64,000 nucleotides of DNA, from contig NC_081409.1 of the NCBI RefSeq assembly GCF_030272615.1, positions 655,808,468 to 655,872,467 on the forward strand. The letters run 5' to 3'. Positions 12,301-27,172 of the stretch are shown here, piece after piece. How positions within the stretch are numbered: position 1 is the stretch's first letter; each line of letters opens with the position of its first letter. The stretch is from Cryptomeria japonica. Lineage: Eukaryota; Streptophyta; Pinopsida; Cupressales; Cupressaceae. A program made the position numbers and the translations under genes. The notes under the pieces are model-generated. The model ran no database searches. It was not told the DNA's origin and saw nothing but the letters and a program-made list of their open reading frames with translations.

Positions 12301-13029
12301 CCAGAGGGAGAGGTAAAATCATTAATGGAGGTAAGACATGTGGCTGCTTCAAAAAAGTCATGGGCCCACATAAATTCTATCAAGATCAGATTGTTTTTGC
12401 AAGATACTATGAAGGTATATAAGGAGGCAGTACAAGTAGGTAGAGCATTATTTTCTTCTTCTCAGCAATCAGAATGAAAGCTCAAAATGTTTAGTAAAGA
12501 ATTCCAAATTTTGAATAAAGTTTTGTATTTAGGTGAAGAGATAATAATGGAGGAGGACATGTTGGGTGGTGATAGTTGTGAAAAATTGTAGTCTTACACA
12601 TACATTTTCGAACTTAAGATCGAGAAGCTTCATCAGTATGTGAAGGAGGTGGCAGACATCCAGGTTCCTCTCCTCAAGGTAATTTTGAAATATGAGGATC
12701 TTGTGAAGCACCTCCTCGGAATTTATGGATTAGGGATAACTGATACATGGGTAGTGGAGGAAGGGAAAGTATTGAGTCAGTGAGATGCATATGAGGCCCA
12801 ACATTTTCAACCTTCGGCTCAGTTAGATGTCACACTAATGGAAAGATACACATACCTCATCACCCAATGTCAAGAGGTAGTAGAAATAACAGGGGAATTG
12901 GAAAAGAAAAGAGAAAAGGCAAAGGAAATTTTGAAAAAGTATAAATTTAGAATCAAGCATGTTGTTGATCCTCCTACTGAAGAGGTTGCATGTATTATTA
13001 ATAATTATAAATCTTATAGAAGGAAGTAG
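9379..13029 (+). pseudogene. Long unknown ORF upstream of Gypsy gag (Ogre/Tat-style ORF1 candidate)
   Basis: One single frame can be followed for about 1,217 codons from ATG 9379 to TAG 13027, broken by about 20 point stops (roughly half TAG) but with no apparent frameshift. The N-terminal 200-plus codons look globular. The middle has a KxxxS-rich basic patch (about 10980-11110). From about 11300 onward it is acidic and Gln/Glu rich, with a Lys-rich stretch near 11900-11990 and coiled-coil character near 12840-13020. I do not recognise a family. Known Tat-lineage giants (Ogre) carry an extra ORF between the 5' LTR and gag; position, length and the downstream RNase H fit that. A non-autonomous cargo ORF is the alternative. 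Confidence 0.5.
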
Positions 13030-14084
13030 GAGATAAACCTACAGTTACTAAAGATAGAAGGATTTGTGAGAAGAGATTTTGCATGACTTCTCCACTGGCA
13101 CTTTGATGGCAGTTCCAACTCCTGTTCTAGTTTTGAAATTTTTTTTGCATGACTATAGAAGCTTGGCTCATACAGCATGCTCTTCGTAGTGCTCATTGAA
13201 GCTCTGTTTTGTAATAGTTAACTAAATTCTAGAGGTAGAAACTTTCAATTTAACTACGAATCCTAGTTTTGAGTTCTTAATTTAGATTAGATTTATTTCC
13301 TAGAAAGTAGGGTAGAAAAATCTATAAATTGAGAAGTTTGATTCATTTGTAAGGGTCCACAAATTAATGATTTGAGGCCCACTTAAAAATTGTAGATTAT
13401 TTTGCATATTGTTATGAACATGAGTTATTTTGTTACACATTATTTGACATTAATACAGGAAGCAACTTGTAGATTGCCTCATCTATGCATATATTCTACG
13501 AAGTTATTCTTTGTGATCCAGTAATGTCTATTATTTGGAATTAGCAATGTGGTTTGATCTTCTGTTTATTTCTTTATGAATCATATTGCGCACATAAGTG
13601 GTGTATGAGAATTATCATGGTAGATGATATCATTGGTGGATTTATTTTCATAGGTTTGTGAAGTTGACGATTTTGCAGGTTTACTGGAGGTCCATTGTTG
13701 AATGATAATTTGGATAGTATCTGATAATTTTTGGATTGTAGGGAATTAATTGAGTAGCTTGTTAAGTTGTTATTTAATTGGTTTCATTGTTGTTTTCTTG
13801 TTTCTTTTACTCTTCGTAGTTTATTTTCCAGAGAATCTTAAATCACAAAAAATACAAAAAAGGAGGAAGTTAAGCCATTAAGGATCAACGGGATTTAGTT
13901 TTAACTAGCAGGCCCCTTAATAGGTACAACTACATCAACAATTGGGTTTCCCATCACCTTCATGACCTGATTATAGAGACCTTTGTTTAGTTAGTTTTCC
14001 TAAACTTATTGCTTTTCAGGTTAGGTGGTGAGTGCTTACATTGGTTACCTGACTGTTGGCAGGTGTGTCAAAACAATAATCAAC
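13030..14084 (+). other. Non-coding stretch between ORF1 and gag
   Basis: AT rich, with no protein frame I can support. A purine run (aaaaaaggaggaag, about 13855-13868) could be a polypurine-tract relic, but no LTR head follows it. The last part, from about 14034, is one arm of the inverted pair with 9031-9103. Confidence 0.5.
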
Positions 14085-14106
14085 ATAAATTGGCACTAGA
14101 AGGAGG
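14085..14106 (+). other. Possible PBS-like site before gag
   Basis: A CA dinucleotide is followed after four bases by tggcactagaaggaggg. A CA end, a short spacer and a TGGCRC start is the usual layout of an LTR/PBS junction. I cannot name the tRNA, and no LTR head was found upstream. The same junction occurs inverted at 9031-9060. Confidence 0.3.
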
Positions 14107-14129
14107 GCCTTATACTATTCCACTCATTG

Positions 14130-15975
14130 GTTAACCACATATGGTACTTCCAGGAGATGGACTGTTGCCCTTTACCCAACCTAACCTCAACTAGGAGAAA
14201 TATGGCATTCTTACCCAACTATACGATCTTGCTTGGGACAGTACAAGAGATTATAACAATTGGTTATCAGCATGAAAAATCTTGGACAACGAAAGACAAA
14301 AGGATATACATATAGAAGCAAAGGCACAAAGACAACTTAATCTACAAGAAAATCCATAGGAAAATCGACAACCACCTCCTCAACCAAGGAATTAAGGAAC
14401 TAAGCCGGATCATATATCCTCTTTCTCTCCCGAGAGATTCCATAGAGTCCTCGGGAGTAGTTCTTCACCATCTAACTTAGTAGAGTTAGGACTTGCCACT
14501 AGGAGAAAGAGGAACAAAGCTAAAAGACAACCCTCAATAGCCTCACTAGTACAATCATCCATACTCAAGGTAGAAGATCAATTGATCCCTAGTCCTCAGC
14601 CCGTCGTTGCACCTTTTGTGACTCAACATCTACCATCACCACCTTCAATGGCCTACTTTAACCAAGACCACACACCACTAGGAACTATAATAGGGGGTAT
14701 ACATGACCTACCCAGAAACCTTGAGAAATTTTGTAGCAAATTCTATTATTTGGGGGGACGAACGGGTGTTGAGCATATTGAAGCATTCAAAGATGCAGTC
14801 ATTCACAACAAAATTGAACACAAAGATGTAGTATGTAGAATCTTCCCATATTCGTTTGGGGAGAATGAATATAATTGGTATTTAACCCTATAGATAAATT
14901 CCATAACTAGCTGGGATGCCTTGGAGAAAGCTTTCATTGATCATTTCCAAGTGTATGTAGATCCCAGAACATTGTACCATTAGTTTGCCTCTCTTAAGAA
15001 GTCACCGAATGAGCCTTTAACAAATTTTAATACTAGCTTTCAAAGGGCATTCAAGAGGTTACAAGCTCATTACTAGTTAGCACCCAATGTAGCAATTGAA
15101 TCATATCTAAATGCTATTGACCCTTGGACCGCTATGTTTATCAAGAAGAGTGTTCCCCAAGATCAAAGGGACACTTTGGCAAAAGTCTTTGTGTTGGCAA
15201 TCAACATGAATCATGAGTTGAACCAACCACCAGGAGGGATTGGATACAATTTACCCATAGGAGTAAATCAAGGGAACTATAGCCAACTCCCTGGTGTACC
15301 TTTAGCTCTACCTGTAGGAGCCCCAACAATGAACCCGGTGCCAATCTATGCATCCCAACACCAAGCTAATCAATAGTTTGTTGCCCAAACTTTGACTTGG
15401 TAGAATAATACCAATACCGCTCCCACTCAAACACAATATGTTGGTCAAGTACAAGGGGGAAATCAACAATTTGGTAATACTCACAGAGCAAGCCAACCTC
15501 CAACTACAATGCCTAAGAGTTAAGGATCTCACATATCTACTAAAGTAGAGGCATTAAAGAAAATGATCTGACAAGTTACTTAAAACTTGAGCCAGCTGAA
15601 GATGAATCCTCTGAGAGGGTATAACCAATCCCAACCATATAATAATTGGTGAAACCACAACAACTAGAACCAAAACCAAAGGTATAACAACAAACCATAC
15701 AATAGGAAATGGAACACAGGTCCAAACAACAGTGGGGTGAACCATGATCATCCCGACACATGAGATAACGCAAATAACACACAAAGTGTTAACCTTGCTG
15801 ATATGAATTTACTAACTGATTGGTGTAGGTTGCATGATATAGTTGCACATTCTGAGGTTAATTGTGCCCAGTTTGAAAATATCATAAGAATTGCTCAAGC
15901 TGATTCTCAACCAAAAGACTGTTCTAGTGATGAACCCAATAAAGTTAATACCACAATGTTAGTTGACAAGTTCCT
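14130..15975 (+). pseudogene. Gypsy gag (broken)
   Basis: The frame runs from before 14582 to about 15970. The capsid-type core is about 14690-15120, with the SFxGxxxxWY-like and ITSWDALEKAFIDHF stretches typical of the Retrotrans_gag family. It is followed by a Pro/Gln/Asn-rich linker (15200-15780). The N-terminal part is hard to place. At least ten in-frame stops are present, half of them TAG (for example near 14891, 15373 and 15400). No clear CCHC zinc knuckle is seen in the Gln/Asn-rich part. The frame shifts by one at about 15970 into the protease section. Confidence 0.75.
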
Positions 15976-16836
15976 GTGAAAAGAATTTCAGCTGAAGCTA
16001 AAGATGAACCATGTGTCTATGATACTCAAGCCTTTCAAACCAAAAATAACTACAATCTTAGGAGTCAAGGTAAGGCTCCATTAACAGAGCCACCTCCCCC
16101 AAAGGGTGGATTTGTACCTCCCGATGCTAATGCAAGTAACAATCCTCACCCTCCTCAGGATTTTCAAGGAGCATGCTCTAGACAAGCTCAAGGGCAAGAA
16201 TATGTTTTGAAAGGGTCATTTGATGTTACCAAGGAGATGAAGAGGACTTCCACCACTATGTCCCTAATGGAAGTATTGAGATATTGCCCTGAAAAAAAGA
16301 AGGCTCTCCTTAGGAAATTGGAATTTATAGAGTCACAAAGCAACGAGGTTAAGATGGCTGACCTGAATGAAGTCAACGCCAATGTCAGTAGTGATGCAAT
16401 TGATAACCCACCATTTTTACTTAGTTTGAGGATATGTGGAAAGAATCTACACAACTATTCGGTAGATTTGGGTGCTTTAGGAAATGTAATGCCCTACTCT
16501 ATATGTTAAAAGCTTGGTCTCAACCGAGTACGTGCAAACAGTAAGGTGGTACAACTAGACAAGACTGAAGTTAATGTAATCGGAGAATTAAAAGTTGTAT
16601 ACATCCAATTGGGTGTTGATCCCTGCATATCATGTTACATCGACATTCAAGTGGTGAATATTCTGGAGGTATATGGAATGATCCTCAGTAAGGATTGGTC
16701 AAAAAAAATTGGAGGATATTTCTCAACCTATTTTACATACTTATGGCTTCCATGGAAGGGGGTGAGCAACCAGATCTGAAGTGATAGTGAACCCAAGTTG
16801 AAGAAGTTGGGCACAAATTATGGGGCTCCCAATTAG
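15976..16836 (+). pseudogene. Gypsy aspartic protease region (broken)
   Basis: The frame 15976-16509 continues past a TAG-free TAA at 16507 into 16546-16779. A linker rich in Pro and Lys comes first, then a retropepsin-like fold: the active-site region reads VDLGALGNVMPYS at about 16465-16503, where the residue after the catalytic Asp is Leu rather than Ser or Thr. Downstream are the IGELKVVYIQLG and DIQVVNI strands and a WLPWKG end. This layout resembles Tat-type Gypsy proteases. The substitution and stops make it inactive. Confidence 0.75.
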
Positions 16837-17660
16837 GTGGCATATGCTGAAGTGAGTCCAGAAGTCTATAGAGTCAATGAAATCTTCACTTTCTTTGCAT
16901 TGTCTCTTCTCCAGTTACGTCAAGCGGACATGACTGCATATGTGTTTGTTGGGAGATGCTATGAAAATACAAGATTTGTTGCTTCCAAAATGGTGTCGGA
17001 TATATCAAGAGAAGCACTTAGAGATGTGATGTATCCCATGTTAGAAAGAGATTAAAAAGTTGATGAGCCTCATCCCATGCAAAGACATTGATCATATCCT
17101 CAACATGGAAGAAATCCAAATTCCAAGTTGTGAGGGAGAAGTACCCAAACAAAGGATTTTATAAGTAAAACTTCCCAGCTGAGAGAATACAACAAGGACA
17201 TCTTCGTGGTTGAGATTTACCAACAAGAGAATATGGATGTCCCACCTAAGTAGGAGAATGAAGAAACCCAATCTCAAACACAGTCTCTAGTGGAACAAAT
17301 TACTCCTAGCACCCTTGAAGTACTCTTACAACCAGTAATTGAACAACCTCAGGTGTTGCAAGACCATGAACCCGAGAGACAATAATCACCTCTAGAACCT
17401 AATTTGATCACTGACCCTAAGGCAAAGAATGTAAAGAAACTGAAAGATGAAATATCATTTGAAAATTTTGATGGGTCAAGATCCAAGCAAGGCAGTGGAG
17501 TAGGCGTAGAGTTAACAAGCCCAAAAGGGAAAACCTTTCTAGCCTCCTATCGACTCCAATTACCTTGCACTAATAATATGACAAACTATGAGGCCCAATT
17601 TTACCAATTCTTTCTAGTCTCTCAAATATCTAACACTCTAGATATCCTAGTAGATGATAA
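16837..17660 (+). pseudogene. Gypsy linker plus RNase H fragment, reverse transcriptase absent
   Basis: Still in the protease frame. A segment of unknown type (16837-17055) and an acidic, Gln-rich linker lead to an RNase H-like start at about 17460-17640, with FDGSRSKQGSGVGVEL and CTNNMTNYEAQ. The acidic Asp of the first strand and the Glu of YEA are visible. Known Tat-lineage Gypsy elements carry such an additional RNase H. The whole reverse transcriptase, first RNase H and integrase are missing. Similarity ends near 17650-17690, where Copia third-ORF sequence begins. Confidence 0.65.
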
Positions 17661-17689
17661 GGGGAAAGGTATATTAGGAATGGATACAT

Positions 17690-18829
17690 CGGTTTCGTAT
17701 CAAAAAACAAAATAAGGATATTCCTTCGATAGAACCACTTGTACCTATTATAGAGATATCGGTAGATAACATTGATACTGTATAGGATAAGTAGGATACA
17801 CTAGAACAAATCATTATGGATATAGAGGTCATTGATGTGGAAATAGAAAACAAGCAGGTTGAGGATATTGAACCTTTGGCACCAAATGTACATACTGAAG
17901 AGGTTAAGGTTGAAAATATTATTGCAACAAGTGGCAAAGCCACTAGTGTAAGTCTTGAGGCCGAATCTTCTCGAAAGATTTTGGATAGTCATTCATTGTT
18001 GGCACTTGACTCATCCGGTCAAGTTGATTTTGCACAGAAAAATATTGAGAAACTATGCAGTTTTGAGTTAATGTATGTTGCAGCTCAGAAGTTAAGGAAG
18101 GAAGGGACTGAAGACAAGCAGGTTATTGAGCAGGTCATTCCAATCTTGCAGCAGCTTGCACCACAATATAAGGCAGATCAGATTGGTAGTCCATCTGGTA
18201 AACTGAAAGGTTTTCCTGAGCATATTTCCAAAGAGTTTAAAACTCTTCAACAGGTATCAAACTGGTAGTTGATTGAGCAGTATAATGCAGCCTGGAAAGT
18301 CACTTGTGATAGTACAATTTCATCTGACAAGGCCAAGATGACATATGAGATATCAAAGATTGATGTGGCTCTAAATGAGTGTAGCAATATATATAGGTCA
18401 TGTACTCACACTGGAAAACTAACAACGGACCTTGAGATGAAATTGGAGGTAGAAAAGGCTCAGTTAGATCTTTTGGCTAATAGTTTTGAGGGTACTTAGA
18501 CACTAGCTAGTACCATTCATGGTCAGATTTTGATTACAAAGTCTGAGATTTTAGGATTAGAGAAGGACATGGATAGGCTAATCTAGCATGCAAGAGAATT
18601 AAGAGGTTTTTCTGAGTCCTCGGTTGAACACTTTGTTACTCACAAGAGGAAAAGCATAGAGTTAATGAATAAACCTACTCTGGGAGACCTATCAGAAGAA
18701 GAGTTTCATGCATATAGTCTTAATGGTTTTGTATCCATTTTGAGCACATTGAAGACAGGTTGGGGTGCATATTTAGGATTTTTGAAGAATGCTTACCCGG
18801 ATATTTTTAAGTATATCTAGATCTGGTAA
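17690..18829 (+). pseudogene. Third ORF of a Sirevirus-like Copia element (coiled-coil, function unknown)
   Basis: One frame of about 380 codons, interrupted by six stops (near 17782, 17791, 18266, 18497, 18584 and 18818), all TAG. The product is acidic at the N-terminus, then helical with heptad-like Leu/Ile spacing from about 18020 to 18620, and ends in a conserved-looking aromatic stretch near 18750-18820. It lies between lost pol and the polypurine tracts, the place where SIRE1-type Copia elements carry an env-like or unassigned ORF. No signal peptide or membrane segment is obvious, so an envelope role is not supported. Confidence 0.5.
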
Positions 18830-18890
18830 TCACATTCTGGGCAAAATTTTATTTCTTTCATTCATTTGCCCCGACTTTGGTATTGTTGTC

Positions 18891-19070
18891 AAAGGGGGAG
18901 AGGTTGATGTGAAAAATGTCTAGGGACATGAGAAGTAATTAATAGCTTAGGGGGAGTAGTATTCCAACATTTTTTGAGATTAGTTTTGGATTTTTTGGCA
19001 GGGAACCGGAACTGCACTTCAGTGATCCTTTTTTCACATGAGTGTTGCCATCAATGCCAAAGGGGGAGAT
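18891..19070 (+). other. Three polypurine-tract copies before a 3' LTR
   Basis: Purine runs aaagggggag (18891-18900), ttagggggagtag (about 18948-18958) and aaagggggagat (19059-19070) occur within 180 bp. The last one abuts the LTR and primes plus-strand synthesis. Multiple near-identical PPTs in the 3' untranslated region are a described hallmark of Sireviruses. Confidence 0.75.
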
Positions 19071-20035
19071 TGTTGGCAATTGACACTCATTCGAGTTAGT
19101 TGTGTTGGCATTGATGGAAACACACTATGTTGGGTTGGTCACTTAACTGGTACTCACTAGTATTCATTGTTTGGCAACTGACATTTAGTCATCTGGCACA
19201 CAATGAACCGACACTAGTAGGAAAGGTAAACTAGCAATCTAGGAACCGATATATGAGGCCGACATAGGAGATTGATCTGGCAGGTCTACATGGCAATGAT
19301 CAAAGGCATCGGTCTTGAAGTTTAATGAATTTATTTTTTCTTAGGCCAACATGTAAATAAATTGTAACATCTTTGTAAGCCGACATAAGGCATTTATGTT
19401 TGTGTTTGGGAATAGTATTTAAGTCAGTCTGATTAGGTTATTTTGGTAATGAATAAGGATTCATAAGAAGGTAATGGGATATAATAATGTAATGTTGTAT
19501 GAGAAATCTTGATCGATAGAATGCAAATATAATATTTTGTAGTCGGTCTTGGATTTTGGTTTAGAAGTTTGGGAAGCAAAGCAAGATACCAGTAAGGAAG
19601 GATTTTGGTTTAAACTGGTACAGACTATTATTTACCGGAACTCATCCAGCATAGCAAATGCACTCTTAGAGTTCAAAATTTTGTTTGTAACTCCATATGT
19701 GGTGTTTGTAGTCAGTGAGGCTCCTTTTGTGATGAGCAGTGTATTCTAGGTTGTTGGCCTTCCTGCATATGCATGCCTCTATTGTAATATTTATTCATTT
19801 GGCCAGTGGATAGATATTGTGGGTCTCCAATCCCACCATGGTTTTTCCTCTTTGAGGTTTTCCACACATAAATCTTTGCATTATGGTGTATGCTCTTGTG
19901 GTTGCTTCATTTCTATTTTTTGTTATATTCTTTCATGTTTACGAGTTATTGAAATGCATTTTTAATAAGGTTAAAATTGATTATATCGGTAGAACACTGA
20001 TTCACCCCCCCTCTCAGTGTTCTTGGATTCCAACA
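19071..20035 (+). repeat. 3' LTR of a Sirevirus-like Copia element
   Basis: 965 bp, starting tgttggcaattg directly after the PPT and ending ggattccaaca, so the terminal inverted repeat is tgttgg/ccaaca. The internal blocks match 4522-5720 weakly and 42888-43693 (inverted) more strongly. The right flank is ataca. The matching 5' LTR is not in the window; the 4522 LTR is too diverged to be its partner. Confidence 0.85.
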
Positions 20036-20180
20036 ATACAATGTGTAAAACTCATGACGAAAAAATTTGAGAAATGAGATTGAATGGAAAAATCATGTCA
20101 AAATGTGGCAAATGAAGCATCCAAACCTAAGTACAAGCCAAAACGCATGTGTGTTTAGTACAACCAAAAATACAAACATA

Positions 20181-20330
20181 TTATTTGAATAAAAACACTT
20201 ACGTGTTATTTGAATAAAAACACTTATGTGTTATTTGAATAAAAACACTTACATGTTATTTGAATAAAAACACTTACATGTTATTTGAAGAAAAACACGT
20301 ATGTATTATTTTAACAAAAAAAACATATAT
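20181..20330 (+). repeat. 25-bp minisatellite, about five copies
   Basis: The unit ttatttgaataaaaacactt plus five bases repeats from 20181 to about 20305. Copies differ mainly at a CpG-containing acgtg/atgtg/acatg end. A degraded sixth unit follows. It has no coding potential and lies just outside the Copia LTR. Confidence 0.85.
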
Positions 20331-20443
20331 TTTTTTATGAGAGAAAAACAAATAAATTATTTTCTCAATAAGCATAACACGTACATGTTTTTCTCACATT
20401 AAATTGTTATAAAATTCCTTATAAGGTATAGGGTATATTAGGG

Positions 20444-21085
20444 TTGAGGGTATTAGGTGTTGATATTTCCCTGTCTCTCTGTCTCCCTTCAATTGACATG
20501 GATGAAAACATGAAACAAATGACTAGCAAAATTGTCAATTGTACTTGTATAAGAGTGGCAAATAAAACATGGAAAAACTATTTTGAGAGCTTAATTGAAA
20601 CTACAAGGTACCCATCATTTGTTCAAATGATTAAAAATCTCAATTTTAGATACACTATGAAGATCCTTGGCTTGAGATCATCCAATAAAAATGGAGAGAT
20701 AACTATTATAGTAAATCTAACTAGTGCATATCAATCAATAGGTTCAACCCTGTACACTAAATATAACAATGTTACCTAATGTTTTCTTACATTAACTATA
20801 GTGAGCAACAAAATTAAAAAATATCATTTTATTAGACAAAAAAGTAAGTCACCAAATATAAGTATAACAAAGTGACTCAATGTCATTGGGAGACATGAAA
20901 AGATTGATGATTCTAATAGTAATTCTCTATTGGCATTCTTAGGTAAAATTTCAATGAAAGACATGGTTTTTGTCAATTCATTGAGAGCATTAATTGAAAA
21001 ATGTTGGCAAGACAATGCAAGAGTTTTACCCAATCAAAGAGATGTTGTTAGAAGGATAATAGGATCTCAAAATTATTGAAGACAT
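20444..21085 (+). pseudogene. Eroded protein frame of unknown origin
   Basis: The frame stays open from 20444 to 20776 (111 codons) and continues in the same phase through TAA 20777 and TGA near 20870 to a TGA near 21079, about 210 codons in all. The section after 20900 has balanced, protein-like composition (for example LRALIEKCWQDNARVLPNQ). I do not recognise a transposase, gag, pol or host family. It may be the relic of a captured gene or of an uncharacterised element, or partly chance in AT-rich DNA. No introns, promoter or repeats frame it. Confidence 0.3.
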
Positions 21086-22288
21086 CCTAAACAGTTTTCA
21101 GATATGACTCAAACACATTTATGAAAATTTAATTCAAATTTATCTTCAAGTAAGAATTTACTTCAAGTTTTTTTGAAACAACCAAACCTTTTATGTTAAG
21201 ATAAATCACACATGCACTACATTTTGATATAGGATGAATATTTATTTTTCCATGCATTATGATATTTATCATCATATATATGTTACTTTGCATGCTAATG
21301 ATGTTTTGAGAAGGTGGTATATAAGTCCCTCCTAAATCAGCAAGAGATTTTATTTCAAGTGTATTATGCAAAATAGATAATGATTGCATTTTTTATAAGA
21401 AGTTGTGTTTGAAAGGATAATGTGTTACTTCTAATCGTTTGCAAAATTTCCAAAATTGTGTACTTTAGAGAGCACACATGAAACTGGAAAAAAATATAGT
21501 TACTTTTGAAAAATATAAATTAGTAACATATGAGTTTAAATATGGCAAAAAGTTGAGGAGATGTGAGTTAGTCAATATAGCTATATATGTAGCTAAATTT
21601 ATGAGCATTTTTCTACAGAAAATATTTTGAGTATGCAGTGCATACACATAGAGTTTGATCGTTGGATGAGCAATGAAAGTTAGGTAAGGTTATATATCCT
21701 CTTGGTACCATTGTTTCCATTGTAGATATTATTGAGAGTTGTACACTACAATCACACAAAGAAGTGCAATCTTAGTATTACAACTCTATCTAGGTTACTA
21801 TTTTTGTACCCATAGCATCAATGCATGCATATAATAGCACAGAGGAAGATAGAAAGATATTAAGAGAGTATCACTTCTACATCAAAGATGATAATACTCA
21901 TTTAATAGAATTTTTTTAATGATAATTTAAGGGAAAGAAATATTAGATACAATCAACACATCATATGATTAGATAATTGCACATCACAATTCAAGAATTC
22001 AAGGATGTTGTATTGGTTGACAAGAATGCATGTAATGAGTATTTAATATATTTTTTAATTTAGTGAGGATGGATAAGGAAAGAGAGAACATAATGGTGCA
22101 CCTAAGCATGTATAAAAAGAGCCCTAGCTAGAGAAGAGTTGAAGTACTAGGGTGGTGCTAATTTGACTAATGCAACATCAATTGTACAATGGCATAGCTC
22201 CAAAATGGGAACAGGTAATCAAGGTAAGTCCAAAATTTCTAGATATTTTTGGTTTATACATGAATCTAATGCTGCAAACTATCAAGAT
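21086..22288. other. Anonymous AT-rich sequence
   Basis: No supported gene or repeat. A short plus-strand frame at 22163 (about 65 codons) is cut by the solo LTR insertion at 22289 and is not convincing as a gene. Confidence 0.5.
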
Positions 22289-26442
<4,154 letters not shown>

Positions 26443-26752
26443 AAGATTGTCGTATAGTTATAGGATTGAGTGAGTTGCACTCATTTAGAATTTTAAATGC
26501 AAGCTCATTGATTATTTATATTAGAGAGATTGCATATTTTTTTTGTTCATGTATGTATTTTATATGAGAATATTGTGAGTCAAAAGAGTGGGTTGATAAA
26601 TACTTTTGCAGACCTTTAGTTCTAATTGACACATATCAAGTTACAAAGCACTATAGTTGAACCAAATGGAAGTATTGGTGGACTTTGACCATGCATTTGA
26701 CCTAATGCAACTAATTATATTGTGATTTATTAATTAGTTGAAATCAAATTTT

Positions 26753-27172
26753 TGTTAGGATAATAGGTGTTGTACACCTTGTATAATAAGGCTTACAATT
26801 GCAATATTTTATTTATTATGTGAGATGCATATGAATGTGCAAAGTGTAGAGATCCTCTTAGAATATTATTGGGGCCAATTGATGAGTTGTATTGTGATAT
26901 TTGGTAATTTTATTGTAGTTATTTAATATTAGGAAATTTAAATTAATAAAGAATCCAATATTAGATGTGGGGTCGATGGGTACGTAGCCCATTGTTTTAG
27001 CACATGGTTTAGTCGCATGGTTTTGATGTAATAACACTTGGTGGTTTTTTGGTAGCTTGACTCTATATAAGAAACCACAAGGATAATTTCTTAGATTAGC
27101 CAGACTAGGAAGCATGGCATTGTATGTGTGGTTACATTATTATTCACATGGAGTGTTTGTTAATGGTTAGGG
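26753..27172 (+). repeat. LTR fragment, interrupted by solo LTR 2
   Basis: It begins tgttaggataatagg and aligns with the LTR head at 46103 (shared blocks tgttgtac, cttgtataataagg and ttatttattatgtgag). A TATA box candidate, tatataa, lies at 27064-27070. Solo LTR 2 is inserted at 27172, and a short continuation may lie at 31067-31091 before another LTR begins. No PPT precedes it. Confidence 0.6.

Noticed and set aside
4522-20035. Treating 4522-5720 and 19071-20035 as the two LTRs of one element
   Set aside because: They differ by about a third and in length, and their heads do not align, so they cannot come from one insertion.
20181-20330. CRISPR-like regular repeats
   Set aside because: The 25-bp units are directly adjacent with no unique spacers, and the context is plant-like; this is a minisatellite.
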